64,000 bases of DNA from Bacterioplanoides sp. SCSIO 12839. Lineage in GTDB: Bacteria > Pseudomonadota > Gammaproteobacteria > Pseudomonadales > Oceanobacteraceae. Both the position numbers and the translations under genes were made by a program. The stretch covers positions 3,064,501 through 3,128,500 of the forward strand of contig NZ_CP073745.1 of assembly GCF_024397975.1 (NCBI RefSeq), written 5' to 3'. The notes below the pieces were generated by a model. It ran no database searches, had not been told where the DNA came from, and was given only the letters and a program-made list of their open reading frames with translations. Below are positions 57,412-64,000 of this stretch, piece after piece. Every line of letters starts with the position of its first letter. Position 1 is the stretch's first letter.

Positions 57412-60400
57412 TTATTCCTGCTCAATGACCACTAACGCTTGCCCCGCATTGACGCGTTGCCCAGCCGTTAATAAGGTGTGTGTTACAACGCCATCACAAT
57501 GGGCGAACACCGGAATTTCCATTTTCATCGATTCCAAAATCATCAGACACTGCCCAGCCTTAACCGTATCCCCCACAGCCACTTCAGACTGCCAAACACT
57601 GCCGGATACCGGGCTATCAATCACGATAGAATCTTCCGGCCAGTCGGCTTCAGTTTGTTGAATATCGGCTTCTTCGGCTTCGTAATTAAACTGGCCTGTG
57701 GCATGCCAATTCGCCAATTCATTATCGAATGCCTGCTGGCGTGCTTGTTGAAACTGATTAATATCCTGCTGGTTATCGGCAATAAATTGTTGGTATTCCG
57801 ATAAGCTAAAGCTGCTTTCTTCGATGGTAATTGGATAGCGTCCTTGTGGAAAATTCTGGCGAATATCCAACAGTTCATCGCCCGATACCGGGTAAAAACG
57901 AATCTGATCGAAGAAACGTAACAGCCAGGGCTTGGCAAATTCGCGAGTCTGGCGATAACGGTTCCACATTTGTAATGTACGGCCGACAAACTGATAACCA
58001 CCCGGCCCTTCCATGCCATAAACACATAAATACGAGCCACCAATACCAACGGAGTTTTCAGCCGTCCAGGTGCGTGCCGGGTTATATTTTGTGGTCACTA
58101 AACGGTGACGAGGATCAACCGGCGTTGCCACCGGCGCACCAAGGTACACATCACCTAATCCCATCACTAAGTAAGACGCATCAAAGACGATTTTTTTCAC
58201 TTCATCGATGCTATCCAACCCATTAATACGACGAATAAATTCTAAATTACTCGGACACCAGGGCGCATTTGTACGCACAGATTGATCGTATTTTTCAATC
58301 GCAAGTTGGCACGCTTCGTCATCCCACGACAACGGAATATGCACAATACGCGAAGGTACCGATAATTCCTGAACCTGTGTAGCTAACTGTTGTTCGGCCT
58401 GCTGCAAATACGCTAATAATTCATCAGTGCTGATCACCTGGCTGTCGTAATGCACTTGTAACGAACGAATACCCGGCGTTAATTCTCGGAGGCCCGATTT
58501 TGGATTTTTTTGTAACCATTGCATTAATGCATGAGCACGGAAGCGTAGCGCAATATCAAGCTGTTGTTCGCCATATTCCACCAGTAAGAAGTGATCACCG
58601 GCCTGACGATACACCACTTTTTCACCCACACTGTTGGCGCTTAATTCACCCAATAACGGCGAGCGATTATCATCAGCCTGAATGGTCAGTTCAGAATCGA
58701 CTGTTAGTGTTGCTAACTGGTGGATCTGCTGAGCTTCTAACTGATTAGCAGTATCACGGCTTACCGGAACAAAACGAATTTTATCGCCCGCACGTAACTG
58801 CCCTAATTTCCATAAATCAGCGGTAATCACGGTTGCCGGGCAAACAAAACCACCCAGCGATGGGCCGTCCGGGCCGAGAATTACCGGCATATCTCCGGTA
58901 AAATCGACAGTGCCAAAAGCATAGGCATTATCGTGAATATTGGATGGATGTAATCCTGCTTCACCACCGTCGGCTCGTGCCCATTTGGGTTTAGGGCCAA
59001 TTAAACGCACGCCGGTACGGCTGGAGTTGTAATGCACTTCCCAGCTGTGTTCATAAAAAGTATTAATATCCTCATCGGTGAAGAAATCAGGCGCGCCATG
59101 TGGCCCCGGCATCACATGCAATTGCCATTCATTACTGATCGTGGGTAATAATTTTTTAAGCGCTGCTTTTTCTGATGTCGCCGGGATATCCACAGGGCTG
59201 AGTTTTAATACATCACCAACCCGTAACGCCCGACCGTTATGACCACCAAACTGACCTAAGGTAAAGGTAGAACGAGAGCCCAGATATTCCGGGCATTGAA
59301 TACCCCCTTTTACCGCTAAGTAGCTGCGCGCACCCTGTTCACTCACACGACCCAAAGCTAAAACATCACCGGCTTTAATGTTGATTGTTTGCCACAGTGA
59401 TAGCGCAATGGTTTCGCCATTTTCTGCCTGGGTCAGCTCGGCAGAAATCTCAGTACCACCCAGTGCAATCACGGTATCTGCTGAGAATTTCAGCGTTGGC
59501 CCCTGCATGGTGATTTCTAATCCGGCACAATCCTGATCATTATCCAGCAGGCAATTTAATAAACGGAATGAATAATTATCAAACGGCCCTGAAGGTGGAA
59601 CACCCACATCCCAATAACCGGAGCGCGCCGGATAATCCTGAATGGTTGTTTGTGTGCCCGCCACCAGCACATCCATACGTTGTGGATAAAAAGCAAAGTC
59701 ATTTAAATAACGGGTGGTGACTTCTCCAGCCGCTAAAACAGCATCACGGCTTAATGACCGTAAATAATCCAGATTGGTTTCACTGCCGTATAAAACCACC
59801 TCATCCAGTGTTGCTTGTAATTTATTCAGAGCCGCTTGCCGGTCATCGGCATGCACAATCACTTTGGCTAACATCGGATCAAAAAAGGGCGGTACTTCGA
59901 TACCACTTTCAACCCAGCGATCAATACGAATACCTTCACCTTGTGGGAATTGCACCTGAGATAATAATCCGGCACAAGGCTGAAAATCCCGATAAGGATC
60001 TTCGGCGTACAAACGTACCTGAATAGCATGGCAGGAAGGTGTTAGCTGCTTTCTCTGCTGATCAAGGTTTGGCGACTGACCAGCGGCTAACTGCACCATC
60101 CATTCCACCAGATCAATGCCATATACTTCTTCAGTAACACCATGCTCAACCTGTAAGCGGGTATTTACTTCTAGGAAATAAAATTCATTGCTGTCGGCAT
60201 CAAAAATAAATTCGACCGTACCGGCATTGCGGTAATTCACACTGGCTAATAAAGTCTCAGCCGTTTGATAAAGCTGCTGGCGAATATCATCGGTTAAATT
60301 GGGTGCCGGGCACTCTTCCACCACTTTCTGATTACGACGTTGGCTGGAGCAGTCACGTTCACCAATGGCTAATGCATTGCCCTGGCCATCGGCAAACACC

Positions 60401-61056
60401 TGTACTTCAATATGCCGTGCACGCTGAATAAATTTTTCTAAAAAGACACCGTCATCGACAAAGTTATTGGCACCCAGACGTTTTACGCTGTCAAACGCTC
60501 CCTGTAACTCCTCAGCACTGTGACACAATTGCATACCAATACCACCACCACCAGCGGTGCTTTTTAACATCACCGGATAACCAATCTCATCGGCTTGTTG
60601 TAACGCGTCATCCAGACTTGCTAATAAATCTGTGCCCGGTGATAACGGAACATTCGCCGCAATCGCTAATTCACGGGCTTTATGCTTCAAACCAAACGCC
60701 AGCATTTGCTCTGCGGTTGGGCCAATAAAAGCAATGCTCTGCTGTTCACAGCGTTGCACAAACTCTGGGTTTTCACTTAAAAAACCATAACCCGGATGAA
60801 TCGCTTGAGCGCCGCTTTGTTGGGCGAAATCCAGAATTTTTTCAATATCCAGATAGGTTTCTTTGGCAGTTCCGTCGCCTAAACAATAGGCTTCATCGGC
60901 ATCGCGGACATGTAAGCTATCTGCATCAGATTGGGCATAAACAGCAACAGATTGAATATTCAGCTTTTTCAGAGTGCGGATAATACGCACCGCAATGGCA
61001 CCACGATTCGCAATCAAAACTTTGCTGAACTCAGGCGAAGAAGGTATGACGGACAT
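57412..61056 (-). CDS. uca: Urea/guanidine carboxylase (biotin-dependent), probably guanidine carboxylase
   Basis: ATP- and biotin-dependent carboxylase with all domains in one chain of 1214 residues: biotin carboxylase (residues 1-450, FSKVLIANRGAIAVRIIRTL; glycine-rich loop KSTAGGGGIGMQL), carboxyltransferase halves homologous to allophanate hydrolase subunit 2/PxpC (about 465-780, GVPPSGPFDNYSFRLLN) and subunit 1/PxpB (about 825-1030), and a biotinyl domain with K1178 in ESMKMEIPV. Homologues are named urea carboxylase, but a subgroup prefers guanidine, giving carboxyguanidine. A guanidine-II riboswitch before its start and two DUF1989 genes upstream favour guanidine here. GGAAG is 6 bases before the ATG. 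Confidence 0.95.
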   Translation of the reverse strand: MSVIPSSPEFSKVLIANRGAIAVRIIRTLKKLNIQSVAVYAQSDADSLHVRDADEAYCLGDGTAKETYLDIEKILDFAQQSGAQAIHPGYGFLSENPEFVQRCEQQSIAFIGPTAEQMLAFGLKHKARELAIAANVPLSPGTDLLASLDDALQQADEIGYPVMLKSTAGGGGIGMQLCHSAEELQGAFDSVKRLGANNFVDDGVFLEKFIQRARHIEVQVFADGQGNALAIGERDCSSQRRNQKVVEECPAPNLTDDIRQQLYQTAETLLASVNYRNAGTVEFIFDADSNEFYFLEVNTRLQVEHGVTEEVYGIDLVEWMVQLAAGQSPNLDQQRKQLTPSCHAIQVRLYAEDPYRDFQPCAGLLSQVQFPQGEGIRIDRWVESGIEVPPFFDPMLAKVIVHADDRQAALNKLQATLDEVVLYGSETNLDYLRSLSRDAVLAAGEVTTRYLNDFAFYPQRMDVLVAGTQTTIQDYPARSGYWDVGVPPSGPFDNYSFRLLNCLLDNDQDCAGLEITMQGPTLKFSADTVIALGGTEISAELTQAENGETIALSLWQTINIKAGDVLALGRVSEQGARSYLAVKGGIQCPEYLGSRSTFTLGQFGGHNGRALRVGDVLKLSPVDIPATSEKAALKKLLPTISNEWQLHVMPGPHGAPDFFTDEDINTFYEHSWEVHYNSSRTGVRLIGPKPKWARADGGEAGLHPSNIHDNAYAFGTVDFTGDMPVILGPDGPSLGGFVCPATVITADLWKLGQLRAGDKIRFVPVSRDTANQLEAQQIHQLATLTVDSELTIQADDNRSPLLGELSANSVGEKVVYRQAGDHFLLVEYGEQQLDIALRFRAHALMQWLQKNPKSGLRELTPGIRSLQVHYDSQVISTDELLAYLQQAEQQLATQVQELSVPSRIVHIPLSWDDEACQLAIEKYDQSVRTNAPWCPSNLEFIRRINGLDSIDEVKKIVFDASYLVMGLGDVYLGAPVATPVDPRHRLVTTKYNPARTWTAENSVGIGGSYLCVYGMEGPGGYQFVGRTLQMWNRYRQTREFAKPWLLRFFDQIRFYPVSGDELLDIRQNFPQGRYPITIEESSFSLSEYQQFIADNQQDINQFQQARQQAFDNELANWHATGQFNYEAEEADIQQTEADWPEDSIVIDSPVSGSVWQSEVAVGDTVKAGQCLMILESMKMEIPVFAHCDGVVTHTLLTAGQRVNAGQALVVIEQE

Positions 61057-61067
61057 AAGTCTTCCAA

Positions 61068-61149
61068 ACCGGGTCGTCCCGGTGTGTTAGCCAAGATCCT
61101 GTATTTTAGGGATCACTTTCTGCTGGCTTGCGACGGTGGTCGTCCACCG
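61068..61149 (-). promoter_or_regulatory. Guanidine-II (mini-ykkC) riboswitch
   Basis: On the minus strand two stem-loops have the signature loop ACGA: CGGTGG-ACGA-CCACCG (61134-61149) and, 50 bases on, ACCGGG-ACGA-CCCGGT (61068-61083). Paired GG-ACGA-CC hairpins are the definition of the mini-ykkC motif, which binds guanidinium, each loop contributing to a kissing pair. The 50-base linker is rather long and folds itself (GCCA...TGGC with GATCC/GGATC inside). The second hairpin ends 11 bases before the carboxylase ATG and just before the GGAAG ribosome-binding site, so control of translation initiation is expected: guanidine would stabilise the hairpins and free the site. It has not been compared with a covariance model here. 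Confidence 0.88.
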
Positions 61150-61209
61150 AAGGGTTTGATCTTAATAAGGTGAATAACTTAAAAAATTATCGTTAATAAA
61201 AAATGCTTT

Positions 61210-61878
61210 TTATTCATTCCAAACCAGAACTTCAACCGGTGTTGGGTTATAACCGTTACAAGGGTTATTCAGCTGTGGGCAATTTGAGATTAAAACAATC
61301 ACGTCCATCTCCGCCTTTAACTCGACGTATTTACCCGCGCCGGAAATACCATCTTCAAAGGTTAAACCACCAGCGGCTGTTACCGGCACGTTCATAAAGA
61401 AATTAATATTGTGGCTGATGTCGCGTTTACTTAAGCCGTATTCCGGGTGTTCAGCAATGGCTAACATCCAGCTGTCACGGCAGGCGTGCATACAGCGCTT
61501 TTCCAGATCATAACGCACGGTATTACTTTCGGTGGCACAAGCACCGCCTAAGGTATCATGACGGCCACAAGTGTCGGCGACAATTTCCAGCATCACATTA
61601 TTACGATCAGAACGTAATTGTGAGCCGGTGGTTAAATACACGTTACCCTGTTCACGAATGGTATCGGTCGCGCTGTAACGTTCCTGCGGATCGTTGGCAT
61701 TATAAAATAAGGTATCGGCGGCCTGGTTACCTTCCAGATCCAGAATACGGAATGTCTGGCCGGCTTTTACCATTCCAATATAATAATCACCGGCATCAAC
61801 GGTATCGCGTTGAATGGCATTTTCCGGAATTAATTCAGAGGTGACTAGCTCGTTTTTATTCAGCGTACTGTCTAACAT
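61210..61878 (-). CDS. DUF1989 protein, urea carboxylase-associated protein 2 (carboxyguanidine deiminase subunit)
   Basis: One of two related DUF1989 proteins next to the carboxylase. In guanidine-using bacteria the pair was shown to act as a heteromeric carboxyguanidine deiminase (CgdAB), turning carboxyguanidine into allophanate and ammonia. The 222-residue protein has the family core [35 protein letters not shown], a metal/active-site cysteine region [18 protein letters not shown] and [19 protein letters not shown]. It starts 15 bases after the other DUF1989 gene and is 153 bases before the carboxylase, with the riboswitch in between. Confidence 0.9.
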   Translation of the reverse strand: MLDSTLNKNELVTSELIPENAIQRDTVDAGDYYIGMVKAGQTFRILDLEGNQAADTLFYNANDPQERYSATDTIREQGNVYLTTGSQLRSDRNNVMLEIVADTCGRHDTLGGACATESNTVRYDLEKRCMHACRDSWMLAIAEHPEYGLSKRDISHNINFFMNVPVTAAGGLTFEDGISGAGKYVELKAEMDVIVLISNCPQLNNPCNGYNPTPVEVLVWNE

Positions 61879-61893
61879 AATAAAGCCCTTAAA

Positions 61894-62631
61894 TTAGAAG
61901 CCAGCGGCAATATGATATAAACGGTTATTATCAAAACCGCGCTGATTTTCCGGACGGAAGTTTTTGCAAAAATCATCATCCGCAATCGGCTGTGCAACAC
62001 CGAGTTCAACCTGAACCGGTAAACGTGGATATTGCTCGGCTTTATTCAATGGGTGTGGGCAGGTGTGCAACACCACCAGCGTGTCCATTTCAAAGCGCAA
62101 AGTAACCTGATTACCAGCCTGAGAATGCTCAGCAGCCAAGCTCATATTGCCTCCATCATCCACCGCCACTTTGCTGAACCAGTTGATATTGGCTGCCATA
62201 TCAGCGCTGGTTAAACCGTACTTGGCTAATTCGACTAAAAACGCATCGTTGCCATTCTGGTACCAGTCATTACGGTCGCTTTGATAATCACGCTTGCCCC
62301 ACTGCTGTTCGATATGACTGGCGTGGCTGTTACCACACACGGTTTCATGCCAGCCCAGATCATCACCAATAACCGAGGCAAAAATACGCCCCATATCGGA
62401 GTACAGGCAGTTGCCTTTAGTTAATTTAAAGGTGTGCTGACACTTTAACGAATCAGGGGCGTTATAACGCTCCAGCAGGTTCTCCGGGTTGTAGAACAAC
62501 ATGCCCATATTGGCGCTGCCTTCCATATCCGTCAGGCGTAATACCGTGCCACGACGTACCCGCAACGACCAATGGCTACCACCCGGAATAACCGTTGTAT
62601 AGTCGATGGATTTAATTAATTCAGACATAGT
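61894..62631 (-). CDS. DUF1989 protein, urea carboxylase-associated protein 1 (carboxyguanidine deiminase subunit)
   Basis: Partner of the downstream DUF1989 protein and similar in fold: VIPGGSHWSLRVRRGTVLRL, MEGSANMGMLFYNPENLLER, GWHETVCGNSHASHIEQQWG and THTCPHPLNK-like end (LHTCPHPLNKAEQYP). Predicted subunit of carboxyguanidine deiminase, between the carboxylase and allophanate hydrolase steps. The frame extends to 62655, but the internal ATG at 62631 (MSELIKS...) fits the family better. It follows the ABC ATPase gene by a few tens of bases in the same orientation. Confidence 0.9.
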   Translation of the reverse strand, partial: TMSELIKSIDYTTVIPGGSHWSLRVRRGTVLRLTDMEGSANMGMLFYNPENLLERYNAPDSLKCQHTFKLTKGNCLYSDMGRIFASVIGDDLGWHETVCGNSHASHIEQQWGKRDYQSDRNDWYQNGNDAFLVELAKYGLTSADMAANINWFSKVAVDDGGNMSLAAEHSQAGNQVTLRFEMDTLVVLHTCPHPLNKAEQYPRLPVQVELGVAQPIADDDFCKNFRPENQRGFDNNRLYHIAAGF

Positions 62632-62669
62632 TAACTCGCTACCACTTTTATTCAAAAACTGCCTTCAGG

Positions 62670-63479
62670 TTATGCATTGACAGCCAAGGCTGTTTCTTTG
62701 ACATCTTTATTAATGGCGTTAAATTCTTTTTCGGCGGTGTTACCAACCGCTAAGTCGTAAGTGACCCCAGCGCCATAACGTCCGGGAGCTTGAGGGTCTA
62801 ACCGGTGTTTATCAAATACCCACAACCGGGTTCCCAGATAAAAACCTTCACTCAGGTCATGAGTCACCATAAAAACCGTGAGCTGGTATTCTTTCCAGAG
62901 TTTAAGCACCAGTTCGTGCATATCGGCACGAATGCCCGGGTCCAGAGCACCAAAAGGTTCATCCAATAATAAGATTCTTGGTTTACCCAATAGCGCCTGA
63001 GCAATGGCTAATCGCTGTTTCATGCCACCGGATAATTCATGTGGGTACTTATTCAGTGCATGGCTTAGGCCCACTTGTTCTAAAATTTCCTCGGCGTCTT
63101 TTTTTGCCTGCTTACGTTTTTCACCCAATAACCAACCTGTGATACCGGGTTGTTTAAAACCTTTGGCCGCCATCACATTGTCGAGTACCGTCATGTGTGG
63201 AAAAACCGAATATTGTTGAAAAACGATGCCACGCTCATCGTCCGGCTCATCACTGATGGGTTTTCCATCCAATAAAATATTGCCCTGACTTGGCGTGACT
63301 GTGCCCAACAACATATTCAGAAAGGTACTTTTACCACAGCCCGAAGCACCTACTAAGGTCACAAATTCGCCTTCTTTTACTGTCAGGTTCAGGCGTTCTA
63401 ACACAACGTTATCGCCGTAGGTTTTCCAGACGTTTTGCACTTCAATCATATTGATTCCACTCTTATGGGCTTCACTCAT
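62670..63479 (-). CDS. ABC transporter ATP-binding protein (nitrate/taurine/guanidine-type)
   Basis: ATPase of a substrate-binding-protein-dependent importer of the nitrate/sulfonate/taurine family. Walker A is GASGCGKSTFLNMLLG, the ABC signature ELSGGMKQRLAIAQALLG, Walker B ILLLDEPFGALD. I chose the ATG at 63479, which overlaps the permease stop by 4 bases (ATGA), over the longer frame to 63497. It lies in the guanidine operon and probably energises guanidine (or a related cation) uptake; substrate inferred from context. Confidence 0.93.
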   Translation of the reverse strand: MSEAHKSGINMIEVQNVWKTYGDNVVLERLNLTVKEGEFVTLVGASGCGKSTFLNMLLGTVTPSQGNILLDGKPISDEPDDERGIVFQQYSVFPHMTVLDNVMAAKGFKQPGITGWLLGEKRKQAKKDAEEILEQVGLSHALNKYPHELSGGMKQRLAIAQALLGKPRILLLDEPFGALDPGIRADMHELVLKLWKEYQLTVFMVTHDLSEGFYLGTRLWVFDKHRLDPQAPGRYGAGVTYDLAVGNTAEKEFNAINKDVKETALAVNA

Positions 63480-64000
63480 GATTTTCCCTCCGCCCATGGG
63501 AATAAACGCTGATTCAGTTTTCTCAATCCGTAATCAATCACAAACGCAAGAAAAGTAATCCAGGCGACATAGGGTAAAATCACATCCATCGCCATATAAC
63601 GTCGTACCAGGAAAATGCGATAGCCCAATCCTTCAGTCGAAGCAACGGCTTCAGCGGCAATTAAAAATAACCAGCCAGCCCCCAACGACAAACGCACTGC
63701 ATCAATCAGTTTGGGCATAATTTGCGGCAAAATAACGCGCACCAAAATCTGAGAGGTGTTAGCCCCCAGTGTTTGTGCTTTCACCAACTGTTCGGTTGGA
63801 ATTTCCTGAGTTCGGCGTTGAATATCACGCGCAATAAACGGGGTAATACCAATCGCAATCAGTGCAACTTTTGATAATTCGCCAAGGCCAAAGACAATAA
63901 ATAAAATCGGTAAAATCGCTAATGGTGGTACCAGAGACACTACCGTTAATAACGGCGAAAGCCAGGAAGCAAACAAAGGCAATGCGCCGGTTACCACACC
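63476..64000 (-). CDS. ABC transporter permease (partial, 5' end outside the window)
   Basis: Inner-membrane permease partner of the ATPase gene it overlaps. The visible C-terminal 170 residues have four to five membrane segments (VVSLVPPLAILPILFIVFG; DAVRLSLGAGWLFLIAAEA; VILPYVAWITFLAFVI) and the EAA loop that docks the ATPase (EQLVKAQTLGANTSQILVRV). The reading frame is open to the edge of the window, so the start and probably a substrate-binding protein lie beyond 64000. Confidence 0.9.
   Translation of the reverse strand, partial: GVVTGALPLFASWLSPLLTVVSLVPPLAILPILFIVFGLGELSKVALIAIGITPFIARDIQRRTQEIPTEQLVKAQTLGANTSQILVRVILPQIMPKLIDAVRLSLGAGWLFLIAAEAVASTEGLGYRIFLVRRYMAMDVILPYVAWITFLAFVIDYGLRKLNQRLFPWAEGKS

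Noticed and set aside
61057-61209. Guanidine-I (ykkC) riboswitch
   Set aside because: The conserved ykkC blocks could not be placed; the two ACGA-loop hairpins fit guanidine-II instead.

Overview
The window is chromosomal DNA from a free-living, aerobic, probably marine gammaproteobacterium of the Oceanospirillales/Pseudomonadales type. The evidence is gene order: recX-recA // mutS-fdxA // rpoS-nlpD-popT-pcm-surE-truD-ispF-ispD-ftsB // eno-pyrG, and the ratA-rnfH / bamE / fur / smpB-ssrA neighbourhood. Fur also has the Pseudomonas-type form without the CxxC pair. I cannot name the genus safely. There are no CRISPR arrays, transposases, integrases, rRNAs or ordinary tRNAs; the only structural RNA gene is tmRNA. 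No gene-free stretch exceeds 300 bases.

Layout. 1-25450 is mostly housekeeping: NADH dehydrogenase II, an AraC regulator, recX-recA under a clear LexA box, mutS broken by an in-frame TAG, ferredoxin, the stress sigma factor cluster, the isoprenoid/division block, enolase and CTP synthase (preceded by two long palindromic elements), an alcohol dehydrogenase, an OmpA-type protein, fur, bamE, rnfH-ratA, a sodium symporter and smpB. tmRNA (25582-25941) follows smpB. A 25-base inverted copy of its 3' end lies about 100 bases further on.

26233-34610 is metabolic: the MesX-MesD pair (folate-independent methionine synthesis), then four co-directional genes for an outer-membrane protein, an amidohydrolase lipoprotein, a flavin dehydrogenase and a thiamine-diphosphate enzyme of unknown pathway. 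34634-46647 holds a haem-motif chemoreceptor, a Kef-type potassium efflux system with its flavoprotein, a propeller-like lipoprotein, a yqjG-yhaJ-yhaK-like quinone/electrophile detoxification set, a TSUP transporter, and a LysR regulator divergent from cytochrome b561 and a metallo-hydrolase.

46704-55525 is the most unusual accessory part. A MalT/LAL-type regulator diverges from a 920-residue haem oxygenase with the Tyr-x-x-His signature of cyclooxygenases and alpha-dioxygenases. After it comes a lipoprotein subtilase with cadherin-like repeats and a P domain, paired with a small secreted protein that looks like a detached subtilase propeptide.

55588-64000, on the minus strand, is a guanidine-utilisation operon: ABC permease and ATPase, two DUF1989 proteins (carboxyguanidine deiminase subunits), a 1214-residue biotin carboxylase annotated by homology as urea carboxylase, and allophanate hydrolase. 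Just before the carboxylase start the transcript forms two stem-loops, each with an ACGA loop, which is the signature of the guanidine-II (mini-ykkC) riboswitch. This points to guanidine rather than urea as substrate. Together the genes would import guanidine, carboxylate it, deiminate it to allophanate and hydrolyse that to ammonia and CO2.
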